Shown here: piece after piece, positions 24,052 through 35,794 of the stretch
How the letters are laid out: each line of letters opens with the position of its first letter
How positions within the stretch are numbered: position 1 is the first letter of the stretch
Assembly (NCBI GenBank): GCA_022113835.1
Contig: JAILWY010000012.1
Coordinates: 18,414,001 to 18,478,000, forward strand
Direction of reading: 5' to 3'
DNA from: Atopsyche davidsoni
Lineage: Eukaryota > Arthropoda > Insecta > Trichoptera > Hydrobiosidae
DNA: 64,000 bases
The notes under the pieces: model-generated
Databases searched by the model: none
Told to the model about the DNA's origin: nothing
What the model saw: the letters and a program-made list of their open reading frames with translations, nothing else
Made by a program: the position numbers and the translations under genes

Positions 24052-24815
24052 CGCGCCGCCCCGGAGCCCCGCGCCGCCCCGGAGCCCCGCGCCTCCGCCC
24101 TTAAGCCCCGCGCAGCCCCGGAGCCCCGCGCCTCCGCCCTTGAGCCCCGCGCCGCCCCGGAGCCCCGCGCCTCCGCCCCGGAGCCCCGCGCCTCCGCCCC
24201 GGAGCCCCGGAGCCCCGCGCCTCCGCCCTTGAGCCCCGCGCCGCCCCGGAGCCCCGCGCCTCCGCCCTTGAGCCCCGCGCCTCCGCCCCGGAGCCCCGCG
24301 CCTCCGCCCCGGAGCCCCGCGCCTCCGCCCCGGAGCCCCGCGCCTCCGCCCCGGAGCCCCGCGCCTCCGCCCCGGAGCCCCGCGCCGCCCCGGAGCCCCG
24401 CGCCTCCGCCCTTGAGCCCCGCGCCTCCGCCCCGGAGCCCCGCGCCTCCGCCCCGGAGCCCCGCGCCTCCGCCCCGGAGCCCCGCGCCTCCGCCCCGGAG
24501 CCCCGCGCCTCCGCCCCGGAGCCCCGCGCCGCCCCGGAGCCCCGCGCCTCCGCCCTTGAGCCCCGCGCCTCCGCCCCGGAGCCCCGCGCCTCCGCCCCGG
24601 AGCCCCGCGCCTCCGCCCCGGAGCCCCGCGCCGCCCCGGAGCCCCGCGCCTCCGCCCTTGAGCCCCGCGCCGCCCCGGAGCCCCGCGCCTCCGCCCTTGA
24701 GCCCCGCGCCTCCGCCCCGGAGCCCCGCGCCGCCCCGGAGCCCCACGCCTCCGCCCCGGAGCCCCGCGCCGCCACGGAGCCCCGCGCCTCCGCCCCACGC
24801 CTCCGCCTCGAGCCG
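24052..24815. repeat. Higher-order GC-rich minisatellite, 21- and 18-bp units
   Basis: Two 21-base units (GCCTCCGCCCC followed by GGAGCCCCGC, and the variant GCCTCCGCCCTTGAGCCCCG plus C) alternate with an 18-base unit (GCCGCCCCGGAGCCCCGC). In order, the array shows the block [TTGA unit, five GGAG units, one 18-mer] twice, then shorter versions with three, zero and one GGAG units. The full block is 144 bp. All unit lengths are multiples of three and stop-free, so frames of over 200 codons run across it on both strands; I do not regard these as genes. Confidence 0.92.
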
Positions 24816-26780
24816 GCGCCGACTGTGACCTACCGAAAGCGGAGCGGCCGGGAATAGAGAAGCGAGGAGCGCCGACAGGTGCGCGAGGTGCGCGGGGGCG
24901 CAGAGCGCGGAACGCGGGCGCGGGGAAGGCCCCTCCTCCGCTGAGGAATTCGTGTTCGATATTCCGCGGAGTCACCGAAAGAAAACACGACGACGCTAAA
25001 TTTAGCCCGGCCGCGCCGAAATTAGATCGCCACTCCGTAAACAAACCGCGGCTCCGCTCGTCGGCCGGCCGCCCCCGATGCAGCGCCGCGCTCGCCTCGC
25101 CTCGCGGATAGGCGACCGCGCGCGAGGACGCCACCACCGCTCCGTGCGTGCGTCTCCCTGCCCCAGTCCTCTCCGCCGTCTCTCTGCCTCCCGCTGCTGG
25201 GGACTACTTCTCGGGCACCGAGTTTAGCAAAGACGCAAAGTTCGATGCGCTGGTAGGACTGTAGACATCGCGTTGATTTCGAGTACCTTCGATGGGCGCT
25301 CGTCGGTTGAGTCCGGGTCTCGCGAGTGCCTGTCTCCGTATCAAATGAGTGAGAGTATGTGACTGTAAATTTTCACTCATTTTTATTAAGTATACGTTTT
25401 TGTAGCATCTCTGAGCTTAATTATTCGACACGTGCACCTAACCTGACCTAACCCGAGAGGTATCTCCCGCGTGTTGTGAAATTTCTTACCACAGTTGTTA
25501 TGCGTTTATTTTCATCGTTTTTTTAATGATATAGATTCCGTGGAATTTTCCATTAAATATGCTTTAATTTTTTTTAAAAGTCAATTTTTTTCTATTTTGT
25601 CTGTACGATTGTTATAAATGATATAAGTATAAACTGTATATTTTTAGAAACATTGCTTTTTATTTAATGTCAAATTGCAGAGAAAAGTCATTAGTAATAT
25701 TTTTACTCCACATAAAAGTTGTTAAAGACATTAAAGATCTTGGATTTTGAATAAAACAAATATAGAGCAGGAAACCAAAAGAACGGCGCCGGCAGCACCA
25801 CCACACGGCGACAAGTGCTTTCCACCAAAATATTTGTCAAGAGTTTTACTTAAAAATTTAATAAGTCAAACTGTGAAACATTATTTATCAGTTTCGTAAA
25901 ATATAATATCATAAAATAAGTATAATACGTATTTAAAACAATATTTCTAGATAAGGTTTAGTTGCGGTCGGCCAGAGGCGAGCGCGGGCTAATGAGTCAG
26001 TTCAGTTCGAGTCCGATTCGACGTATAGTCAAAATGATACGATGAAATATTTTTTTTTAAATTGTTGAAATTATCACAAAAATCATAAAATAGTATGTAG
26101 ACTTTATTGAGCAGACCCTTTTCTCGTTGATGTCACACCGTCTTAATTTTTTTCTAAATATTTAAACTATTAAAATTTTTCGCAGTTAAGAAATCATTTT
26201 TTAGGTGATATTCAAATAATGAAAATTTTCAATCGCAAATATTTATCTTTCAACTCAAATATCAAACACCGGGGACTCGGAAAGAAAGAACAACCTTAAA
26301 AGGTCAAAAAACGCTACCCGAGAGGAAGCCGAATATGAAGAAGTAGGAATTGAAAATATCTGTTTATTATTTTGTGATATTTTTCCTATTATATGCATTT
26401 TATTCTTTATGCATCGCTTAACACAGTGATACCCGAGTGGAAGGTCTCCAACACCATGACAGCACAGTCCACTGTAGACGCAGCAACTGAACTGACAAGC
26501 GACCGACTGATTTCATCAAATGGCTAAAAAAATGTATCAATATACGCTATCGGCCATTTTATTTTGCGATATGTTGATGGAGATCATTGATCGATTCATG
26601 CAATCTGTCGGTCGTTTGTGTCGATGCGGGTGCAGTGCGCTAAGTTATTAAAGGTTTTTTGTTATCTCAAATCTACAAGCGGAACTCATCCGATCTCCGG
26701 GAATAAGACTAACCGTGTGAAATGAAAGCCCTCCGTAGCCGCGGGCGAGCGGGCCTGGAGCGGGCCTCGAGCGGGTGTTC
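24816..26780. other. No gene seen; CpG-dense flank then AT-rich
   Basis: From 24816 to about 25330 the DNA is CpG-rich and unique-looking, which could reflect a promoter or 5' exon, but no defining element is visible. From 25340 on it is AT-rich with no supported feature. Confidence 0.35.
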
Positions 26781-26935
26781 GCGACAGTCCGCGACAGTCC
26801 GCGACAGTCCGCGACAGTCCGCGACAGTCCGCTGCAGTCTGCGACAGTCCGCGACAGTCCGCTGCAGTCTGCGACAGGCCGCGGCAGTCTGCGACAGTTC
26901 GCGGCAGTTAACGGCAGTTAACGGCAGTCCGCGGC
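26781..26935. repeat. 10-bp tandem array, GCGACAGTCC
   Basis: Five perfect GCGACAGTCC decamers are followed by about ten variants (GCTGCAGTCT, GCGGCAGTTA). Divergence rises towards the right-hand side, which suggests recent expansion at the left. Confidence 0.9.
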
Positions 26936-27639
26936 CTGCAGACGCTCCGAGCTTTCGCAAGTCGGCTTCCCTCGATTCTCGGGTGGCTCGCCCTCAAATT
27001 ACCGCGCCGCATCGTTCGGCACCTGTTGACAAATGATATTTGCCGTTCTAGACGTTCAACGAAATTCTCTCAGCGTCTACGGAACATTTCGGTCTGATCC
27101 GAGAAGACGGATGCCAGCGTATTGATTATGAAGAAAAAAAATTTCAATCGCGTTATCATTCAATCCCGATTTTGATTATTATACATTTCTTAATACTCGG
27201 TTCGCTCGGAGGCCGGCCTCGCTCGGCGGCGCGAATTCGGCATTTTCTCGACTGAGGGTCGCCTCCGCGGCAGTCGACTCGTCGCAATCCGATCGAGTGA
27301 CGGTGTCGTCGGTCGTGTTCGAAAAGCTTTGAGAAAAAAATTAAAATATTATTTTACCGACCTCAAACCTTAATACGAAGCGAGGTGACAAAAACACATT
27401 TCTATGTCAATGCAAAGTTAACAACGAGGCGAGATGCGAGGTTGCACCGCAAGGGAGAGCACCTCCTGCGAGCCGCGCGCTCGTTTCGGCTCTTCCGGAG
27501 GATCGGCCGGCCGGTCTTCTTCGTGGGTGAAAACATTAGGGCCAAATAAAAATCGAAAGCCTATTTTCACATGACGTGTTGTTCATAAGTGGCGTCTCTG
27601 ACAGGTTCCATTTAATTGATGTTTAAGCACGGCGTAAGG
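26936..27639. other. No gene seen
   Basis: Mixed-composition DNA, no supported feature. Confidence 0.4.
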
Positions 27640-27778
27640 CGAGGCGACGCTAGGCGAGGTGGGGCGAGGCGAGGTGGGGCGAGGCGAGGTGGGGCGAGGC
27701 GAGGCGAGGCGAGGTGGGGCGAGGCGAGGTGGGGCGAGGCGAGGCGAGGCGATGGCGGGCGAGGCGCAAGGCGAGGCG
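27640..27778. repeat. 5-bp-based array, GAGGC/GAGGT/GGGGC words
   Basis: Pentamers GAGGC, GAGGT and GGGGC are arranged in 15- and 20-base groups such as GGCGAGGTGGGGCGA. Frames are open throughout because no stops can occur. Confidence 0.88.
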
Positions 27779-29488
27779 CGTGCAGCCCCGCCCCCGCGGC
27801 CGGCTCGGCGGCGAGTGACACATCGCGTCCGTGCATTTCTATATCGAGAGAGATGACATAAGACGCGGGACTCGCGCCTTCCGTCCACCCGAGGTCGGCG
27901 GCGCGCTCTGAGCGATGCGAATGCAAGAACGGGGAATTTCAATATTGTCATCGTCGCTCGTCAGACCGGGCGGCGCCGACCGGTCGCCGTTCGAGCTGTC
28001 GATCCGCAATCCGCGAGATCGACGGCGAACGATCGAGGGAATCGATTCGCTCGCTTGCCGTTCGTCTGTACTCGAGAAGTGCGGTTCGACCCGCCGTCGT
28101 CGGATAGGTCGATTTATCCCGAAATACCTCTCGACGGAAGCGTCTCCCTTTTTGTTGGATGCGAATGAAGTCTCCCTGCGATAGCCGACGCTCCTCTTCC
28201 GGCGCGGGGTGCGCGAGGGCCGATCGCGATGAGCTCTCTCTCCTCACTCGACGCCCGCCTCGGAGAGAGGGATTCGCCGCTGCGGAGATCGGGCAGGTCC
28301 CGACTGTCAGAAACCGCATTCGGCCGTCTTAGTTTCTCGCTCATTTTATTTACTTTTGGATAATATTTAAAGGTATGTAAGACTTTTCGCAGTGACGCTA
28401 GCGGCGACCCTCGCGCTAGGTGCGAGGGAGCGCATTTCGACGGCTCGGCGAGTGCGGTCGAGCGTGGCCGCGGATCGGTTTGCCCGCGAGCTCGGTCGGC
28501 GAGTCGACGTTTTCGCGCACAATCCGATCGAGTCCTTTCCGCATCGCAGTTCGACTATTTTATTGTAAATGAGATTATTTTATTGCAATCGCTTCGGCCT
28601 CGACGGGCCGACCGAACTCGGGGAAGCGGCAGCTTTGCCCGCGTTTCGAAGGAGAGCTGACATCCGTCACTCTGCGTCCCGAGATCCGACGACTCGTGCG
28701 ACGAACGTAATTTCATCGGGGGAACGATTTTCATAGTTATGGTATTTAACCGATGTCTACTCATCGCCAGGACGAGTATGTCGAGCCGCAAGATAGAGAC
28801 GAAAAGAACGGCGCCGGACGATCGCGCGGGCGGACGGACGAGCGTCGGCGGCGTCTTCCGAGTGCTCGGGCACGCTTCTGTGTGTGTTTAAATTGAACAC
28901 GATTTACGTATGACGTAAAGTAAACTTAATATTAAAATGCACAGTCGTCAGGGGGCACCGATGCACATCCGTTACCGCGGAAAAGAGAGATGTAATAAAA
29001 AAAAAAAACGATTTATTCTGTATAACAATGTGAAATAAAGCATTTCAAGCTTATCTTGTAAGATCGTCCGATTTATTTATAAAATATTATCTAAAACTAA
29101 TTTAAAGAAGCCGATGTCAATATATATATATATTTTAATAATTTACTATGACATTTTTCACAAATGTACTGTTAGCATTAATTTAAGATAGCTTAACATA
29201 TTGCTTAACGGATTCTGCCGCACCGAAGCGAGGTACTCCGCGACCAAAAGCTCGCCTCACCCGCGAGAGCACGCGGTGCGATGCGACTGTAATGAATATC
29301 TTGCCCAATAAAGCAATTCGCCGCCATTAACGTGAAGATTTGTCCGAGTGTGGCAGCGGCACGTGGAGAGTGTGCACTTCTTGCTTTCAGAGCGCACCTG
29401 CTCTGCTCCGGAACAGCCTAGAGAGTTCCAATAATGATTTTTTTTTTATATAGTATATACAAAACTTAATTTATACATTTTTCAACAG
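27779..29488. other. No gene seen; CpG-dense up to about 28860
   Basis: From 27880 to 28860 the sequence is CpG-rich and rich in TCGA and CGAT words, with overlapping open frames on both strands and no domain. It then turns AT-rich. A promoter role for the CpG-rich part is possible but unproven. Confidence 0.35.
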
Positions 29489-29835
29489 TTTGATAATACC
29501 AACGTAAAAGGTTGGCGAAACCGGTCGCCAATAAAATTAAACACGTGGAAAAATTATCAAAGTATTTTATTTAAAATATATATTTTAAAAGCTATGCATA
29601 TATAATTCTATTAATTTTAATACATATTTTTTTTTTTTTTTGAGTAAAATACTTAATACGGTTTCGCCAACCTTTTACGTTGACAAACAGAGTTTGATAA
29701 TGCCAACGTGAAAGGTTGGCGAAACCGGTCACAAATAAAAACGAACATGTGGAAAATCACTCAAGTATTTTACTCAAAAATATTAAAATGGAATTTCACC
29801 AAGTACTCTCTGTCAAAAATATTGAATTTCTTAAT
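29489..29835 (+). repeat. Stem-loop repeat family, two adjacent copies
   Basis: The first copy (29489-29690) has terminal inverted repeats GTTTGATAATACCAACG and its reverse complement, like a MITE. The second starts at 29691 with GTTTGATAATGCCAACGTG and runs through CACTCAAGTATTTTA to CTGTCAAAAATATTGA. The conserved core GCCAACGTGAAAGGTTGGC is a 6-bp stem with a 7-base loop, followed by GAAACCGGTC. Other copies lie near 43868, 45196, 51505 and 56619. Confidence 0.8.
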
Positions 29836-29901
29836 TTTAATACAATTACATGCTTAGAATTTATATATTATATCAAAGTATATAGTATCTTATACTATAT
29901 A

Positions 29902-29937
<36 letters not shown>

Positions 29938-30537
29938 TTTTTCTCTGTGGTTTATGTCATATAACACGAACTGAATATTAAGTTTATCTAAGCTATTTAA
30001 TATTCATTTAAAACTTTTTTATGGTAAATTGAATGATATTTAGTAATTTATAATACATCCAATTGGATATATTTTCAATTCACGTTCACAGCATTCACTA
30101 TTCAATATAGCAAATCTTTCTTCGAATCACGAAATCAAATATAAATGAACGCGTCCTCGCATGTATGATCGACCGCCTTCGGTACAACTGTGTACTTATC
30201 CACATTTGCATTTTTCGAAATTAGTACATCAGCAGATAGCTCGGCTATCAAAGTGTTGGGTCTCTCGGCGCCTCGAATGCGGCTGTGACGGTTCGGTCGA
30301 CAATGTTAAAGTTATGCGAGCGCAAATAACAATAAGATTTCAGAAAGTGTTTAATATTTTTCCGGTCGGCAACAGCGGCAGTAGCGCGCTAAATTTCTGA
30401 AGTCATAATAATACGAGCGAAGCTCACAACCTACCGAACGTACACGGTAAACCAATTAGATTCCCGGCATTGTGGCAACATCGACTGGAGAATCGATAAT
30501 TCGAAATGCGGCCGCTGGAGGGCAGCGCGCGGCGCTC
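29836..30537. other. No gene seen; short TA microsatellite
   Basis: AT-rich DNA with a TA run at about 29903-29935. No coding feature is supported. Confidence 0.4.
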
Positions 30538-30614
30538 GCCCACGCCCGCCCCGCCCCGCCCCCCCCCTCCGCCCCGCCTCGCCCCGCCCCGCCCGCCTCC
30601 GCCGCCCCCGCCGT
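30538..30614. repeat. GC-rich array, GCCCC and CCGCC words
   Basis: Imperfect CGCCC and CCGCC words in a C-rich block, another GC island in AT-rich DNA. Confidence 0.8.
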
Positions 30615-30769
30615 CACGCTGTCACGTTGTACAAGCGTCATGCTTTATTTCGACTGGGTCGGAAATGTCGGGGAACTCGTCTAGACTGCGGCGCTTGCCG
30701 TTTTCCACTACGCCTTTCCGCTGCGCACTATATCATTTTACCGAAAAATATTTTTAAAAGATATCCAGT

Positions 30770-31710
30770 TTACGTATTTTCTGACGGCCGTCGAAGCGTT
30801 CGGCGAGCGTCCCCCCCCCCCCTTCCGCCCCCTCCCCCCGCTCCGTGACGCGCAGTCAGCTGCTGCCTTCGCCCGCTGTTCCGTGCCGCTTCTCGTCCGC
30901 TTTCGGTGTTTTCTGTTTTATTTGGTTGTTTCTGTGATGCAAGCCCTGTCCGCGTCCAAATATTCCCGCAGTGTGAACCCGCAAGACGGTCGGTGCGGTG
31001 AAGCCGATTCCTCGCCCCCGGAGACGAGCCGAACGAGGTAAAGATGCAATATTTATTCCGTCGCAGCGGACATAACCTCACTTCCGTGCGTCGTGTCGGT
31101 CGGGCGAGGCTCGGGCGCCGCGCCGCCCCGCCTCGGCCGCCGCCGCCGCCGCCGCCGCCGTTCCTGGATATTTTCGCGGTCCCGATCGTCGAGCTGAGAA
31201 TTTGTGCGGCCGCGGAACGCGTGGAATTCCGTGGTGCGTTCGATCGACCTCTCGACGGATCCGAATGCGGCGGTTCGGAACGTTTCACGCGAGTTCTTCG
31301 ATTTTAATTGTATAAATTAATTCGCCGCCGCGACCGGCAGACCGTGAATGACGGCGTGCCGAATTCGCGTTTGCAGCTATCGGGAGCGAGCCGCGCCGCC
31401 GCCGTTCCGCATCGCCCGGCCCGGCCCGCGCCCGACGCTCCCGGCTGCATCGCGATACACTTTGCGGTATCCGCCGCGGCCTTTTGCGCACAGGCTCGGA
31501 TCATTGTCATTCGGTATCGAGCTAGACGACGCTCCCCGCGGCCGCGAGGGCGGGGGCGGGGGCGGCGCGGGGGCGGGGGCGGGGGCGAAAATGACCGCAG
31601 AGTGCGCGCTGCAGCGAGTGACTCTGCCGACGGGCGCTCTTTGTGCGCGCAGAGGCTATTGTCGGTGAAAGTGAGAGCGGGACTGAACCGATCGGATTCT
31701 TATAAGATTT
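30770..31710 (+). promoter_or_regulatory. CpG-dense region, possible promoter or first exon
   Basis: About 0.9 kb of CpG-rich sequence contains a C-run at 30810-30840, a (CCG)n tract at 31135-31160 and a GGGGGC array at 31550-31588. A possible non-coding exon would end at 31037, where CGAACGAG is followed by GTAAAG. It lies about 18 kb upstream of the first mbl coding exon on the same strand, so it could be an mbl promoter. This is inference: no TATA box or convincing initiator is visible. Confidence 0.2.
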
Positions 31711-32797
31711 TTAGCTGAATCTCATTGCCGTGTTCCAGTTGAAGTCTCCCGGCGGTCGTTTGGTATTTTTGCGCTTTCCGAAGTCAAATCCGTCACGCCC
31801 GCGGCGGATCGCAGGGTGTGCGCCGTCCTTGAGTTTGTTCATGTGTTATTTCGTTATTTCACGGCTCAGTTTGCCGATCCCATTACTGGGACTTTCGATT
31901 TGAATTACCTACGTTTATCTTTCGCAGCTTGGGCGAATGTTTCGTTTATCGTAAACGATTAAATTATTCAATGTGGCATTCTAGACATTCCGGTGCATGA
32001 AAGATTTATGATTTTTTATCAGAGTGCATGCTCAATTGATATTTTGTTATCTGGACATGCATAGTTTCTTTTTATAAATTTTATCAGATCTAAACATATT
32101 CCATAACTTTATTTTTTAAAATCGTTCGTTCATTTCGATAGTTTACAATCGCGTAACCGTCTTTAAAATCACATTTTCAACCGAATTACTTTATAGGTTA
32201 ATTGCTAGGAATAGATAACGAGTATTTTATTCATCCAATTTCTTTTAATTTCCCCAAACTTTGCTTTTTACTGTTTTTAATACTCACCAATATGAAGAGA
32301 ACGTGGATTGAAAATAAAAAAAATGTAGTTTTTGTTATATTAAACAGATTTTAATGTAAAATTAAAAACGTACATTATTTAAATTTAGTGTTTATATTTC
32401 GTTTAGGAGTCGAATGTGCCCAGATTTCGTTTATAAGCGACAACATCCGATTGCCCAGTGCAAAATTGATTATTCCATCATAGGTGTGTGGATTTGCGGG
32501 TATTGATCACTGTAACATGGACCCTAGACGAAAAGCGTTCGACATGTTTGTCGAATATATCGATATCTTGAGATTGTTTGTTCCCCTGATTAATTTGGTT
32601 TAGATTCTACTATAAACATTATTGAAAAATACATACACAATATATAGGGCTTTTGTTTTAAAATTTAAACACCTTTAAAATTATTTATACATCAATTCTG
32701 ACAAACTCAAATAAATATAATATATGTTATCATGCATGATTATTATTTGTCACCTCGGAAGTAAATTAATATGTTCACGCTAGCTGTAAGTGGAACC
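31711..32797. other. No gene seen
   Basis: AT-rich sequence with no supported coding or repeat feature. Confidence 0.4.
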
Positions 32798-32805
32798 CTC
32801 TTACC

Positions 32806-32995
32806 CAGGGGTGTCAAACTCAATTTTGCAGAGGGCCATATATTAAATTTAGTATGTGTAGACCTGCCAGATTCAAATAAAATCAGTCTAAAAGCTCTAA
32901 AAAACATGATTCTTCTTTCTGTGACACATTGCGATCGCGGGCCGTATTGATACGGCCTGAGGATGCGGCCGCGGGCCGTATCTTTGACATGACTG
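32806..32995. mobile_element. 190-bp hAT-type MITE
   Basis: A perfect 8-base duplication CTCTTACC occurs at 32798-32805 and 32996-33003. The left end is CAGGGGTGTCAAACTCA and the reverse complement of the right end is CAGTCATGTCAAAGATA, so both share CAG..(A/G)TGTCAAA. The interior is non-coding and includes GGCCGTAT words in both orientations. Confidence 0.9.
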
Positions 32996-33270
32996 CTCTT
33001 ACCCTCTTGTCCATATTTACTGTCAGAAGTTGTAATTTCTGAACCAAAGTGCAGGCTACGATTACTAACCGAAACTTGCTTGAGCTATGTATTGTTTGTA
33101 GAATTTCACTACGTTATAAATCATCATCTAAGCATTGGGTCTTTAGTAAATATCAACCGCAGGCATGCCCGACTGTGGGTGACAAGATTACTCACCTCAT
33201 TAGATGGATTTTATCAACTGGTAGCGCCGCATACGCCAGCTAGTATTTGGGTATATATATATATACACTA

Positions 33271-34064
33271 GGTGCGCAACTAAGTTTTTAGTTTTCACAT
33301 ATAGATGGCGCTAACGACACATGTAGTCGACATACATGTCTAAACTTGTGTTTTTTTATAGCTTAAATATTTGTCACCAATAAGTAGTCAATATATCACA
33401 TTAACACATATTGCAACGCATTTTTTTTTTTTTTTAACAATGGCGATGTCGAGTTTTGTTCCAAAAAAACAGCATTTGCGGGAAACTTTGCTTTTCTGCT
33501 TTAACTTGAAAAAAAAATGCAGCTGAAGTACGTCGTTTGCTAGAATAGGCCTCCGGCGAACATTCACCATCGAAAGCTACATGTGGAAATTGGTTTAAAC
33601 GCTTCAGAAGTGCCGATTTCGACACCGATGACAAAGAACACTCCGGAAGACCAAAACTAATTGAGGACGCCAATCTGCAAGCGTTACTGGAAGAAGAACA
33701 CAGCAAATCGCAGAGGCATTAAACGTGATTTGCTAAAGTATTTACAAACGTTTACATGCCTTGAGAAGAAATTAAAGAGAAGGAAAAAGGATGTCGCATG
33801 ACTTGAGTGAGAGATAGAAAATCGAAGAACCACTTCCGAAATTATGCTTTTGGCGGCATGAAAGAAATAGTTATCTGCAACAAATTGTTACTGGCGATGA
33901 GAAGTGGGTATATTTAGAGAATCCTAAACGCAAAAATTGTGGTTTTCACCTGGCGAAGCATCATCATCATAAACGGCACGTCCAAATCGTTTCGGAAAGA
34001 AGACAATGCTCTGCGTTTGATGGGACCAGAAAGGAATCCTGTACTATGAGCTGCTATACTACTG
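33271..34064 (+). mobile_element. mariner, 3'-truncated
   Basis: TA at 33269-33270 is followed by the terminal sequence GGTGCGCAACTAAGTTTTTA and a leader homologous to that of the mariner at 12365-13497. Homology stops near 34064 within the middle of the transposase, so the 3' half and the second terminal repeat are missing. A TA/CATGTA-rich tract follows. Confidence 0.8.
33440..34064 (+). pseudogene. mariner transposase N-terminal half, frameshifted
   Basis: ATG 33440 opens MAMSSFVPKKQHLRETLLFCF, then an A-run near 33515 shifts the frame. Later fragments include a SCKAL-like remnant, an LQQIVTGDEKW catalytic box (about 33880-33910) and WDQKG..YYEL (about 34020-34055). It corresponds to the first 55-60% of a mariner transposase. 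It belongs to the same family as the copy nested in the hAT element. Confidence 0.8.
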
Positions 34065-34392
34065 CGTACTTTATATATCTATCTGTATATATAAAATATT
34101 ATGAAATGTACATGTAAAATGTATGTATTTACGCAATACATACATTTTATATATACAATTCATTTTGTTAATTTTAATTTATATTAACGTTTCTATATGT
34201 GGAATAGTCCGTTAAGCGTAGCTAGTTGTCATTTGTGTAATGTGCGACATGCGACATTTCATGTGGCATCTAACCTTAGTTATTTGTTACAGTTCCCTGC
34301 CCCCTCTGCTCTGCATCGCCTTGCCCGCCCCGCACGCCCAGCCTACCCCTGTTTGGTGAGTTTAGTAAAATTTATATAAATGTTCCCCAATA
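34065..34392. other. No gene seen
   Basis: AT-rich spacer with CATGTA words, between the truncated mariner and the TA microsatellite. Confidence 0.4.
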
Positions 34393-34393
34393 T

Positions 34394-34461
<68 letters not shown>

Positions 34462-34468
34462 ATATATA
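34393..34468. repeat. TA/TG microsatellite left of mariner
   Basis: About 25 TA dinucleotides followed by TGTGTG and TATATA, directly abutting the transposon end at 34469. Confidence 0.92.
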
Positions 34469-35721
34469 CGAGGGCGGTCCGATAAGTACTTAGCCTACAA
34501 AAGAAAAACGAAAATTTTGGAAAAGTGGCGATTTATTTCTCAAAATAGTCTCCTTTTAGCTCGATACACTTGACCCTGTGATGCTCCAACTTCTTTAACC
34601 CATCTGAAAAATACGTTTTCTCGAGGTCTGCAACGTAGGCCTCCGTGGCGGCGATGACCTCCTCATTCGACTTGAATTTCTGCTCGACAAGTGACTTTTT
34701 CAAGTTTGGAAACAAAAACGGTGAATGGGGGAGCAGTTCGTAGTGCAATTCGACCAATTTGGCCGTGGCGACGGCGGAGGTGTGGGCCGGTGCGTTGTCA
34801 TGGTGGAAGAGCACTTTTTTCTTCGCCAAATGGAGCCGTTTTTTCTACAATTCGGCGTCGAATCGGCCCAATAATTCGGCATAGTAGAGCCCTGTGACCG
34901 TTTTTCTCTTCTCCAGGTAGTCAATGTAGATCACACCTTGTAAATCCCAGAAAACGGCGGCCATCACCTTTCCGGCCGATAGGACAGTCTTCGCCTTCTT
35001 CGGAGCATGTTTGCCGTGTGAAGTCCACTGTTTCGACTGTTCCTTGGTCTCTAGTGTGTACCAGTGGATCCATGTTTCGTCGACGGTCACGAAACGACGC
35101 AGAAACTCCTTCGGATTGCGCTTGAACAGCGTAGAACACTGCTCCGAAGTGGTCTCACTGTTGCGCTTGTTGTCCGGAGTGAGCAAACGGGGCACCCATC
35201 GCGCCGACAGCTTTCTCATGCCCAAAATTTAATGCAGGATATGACCCACGCGGTCTTTTGAGATGCCTACTGTTTCAGCTATCTCGCGCATCTTCAATCG
35301 GCGGTCTGCCAATACGAGATCGTGGATTATTGTCACGTTATCCTCCATGGTAGCCATGTTCGAGGCACCTGGGCGTGGCTCATCAAAAACCGACGTGCGA
35401 CCATGTTGAAACTCGTTAAACCAATTTTTCCATCGAAGGAGAAGAGTCACCGTACACAGCATTCAAGCGTTCTTTGATTTCCCTGCGCGATTTCCCTTCC
35501 AAAAACAAGAATCGAATCACCGACCGATATTGGTCTTTTTCCATTTTTTAAAATACGCGTACACGTCCGCTTCCACACGCGGTCAAAACAAAACTACGAG
35601 CCCGATTCGGCTGAAATTTTGGCAGTAGCCGTCTACAGGAATGTATTACACGATAGTAAATCTCTCTTGCCATACTAGCACCATTGGGTGGTGAGGCTAA
35701 GTACTTATCGGACCGCCCTCG
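34469..35721 (-). mobile_element. mariner-like element with perfect 28-bp TIRs
   Basis: Both ends start CGAGGGCGGTCCGATAAGTA and are identical over 28 bases before diverging. TA flanks both sides, the duplication expected for Tc1/mariner. The length of 1253 bp is typical of a full-length mariner. The intact ends contrast with a broken transposase, so it could still be mobilised in trans. It sits inside a TA microsatellite that continues on the far side. Confidence 0.95.
34533..35544 (-). pseudogene. mariner transposase, frameshifted, third catalytic Asp region lost
   Basis: The frame starts at ATG 35544 (MEKDQYRSVIRFLFLEGKSR), breaks near 35425, and resumes with WFNEFQHGRTSVFDEPRPGA and a second helix-turn-helix (REIAETVGISKDRVGHILH). 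After another break come VTVDETWIHWYTLETKEQSK, with the first Asp, and LFHHDNAPAHTSAVATAKL, with the second. The segment that should hold the third Asp is missing: LPHSP is followed directly by FLFPNLKKSL, which points to a small deletion near 34710. The C-terminus (KLEHHRVKCIELKGDYFEK) is otherwise complete. Confidence 0.9.

Positions 35722-35790
<69 letters not shown>
35722..35790. repeat. TA microsatellite between two transposons
   Basis: About 33 TA dinucleotides between the right end of one mariner-like element and the left end of the next DDE element. Confidence 0.92.

Positions 35791-35794
<4 letters not shown>

Noticed and set aside
23892..25137. Open frames of over 200 codons on both strands across the GC minisatellite
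   Set aside because: They follow from 21- and 18-bp units without stop codons. All frames are equally open and no domain or splice context supports a gene.
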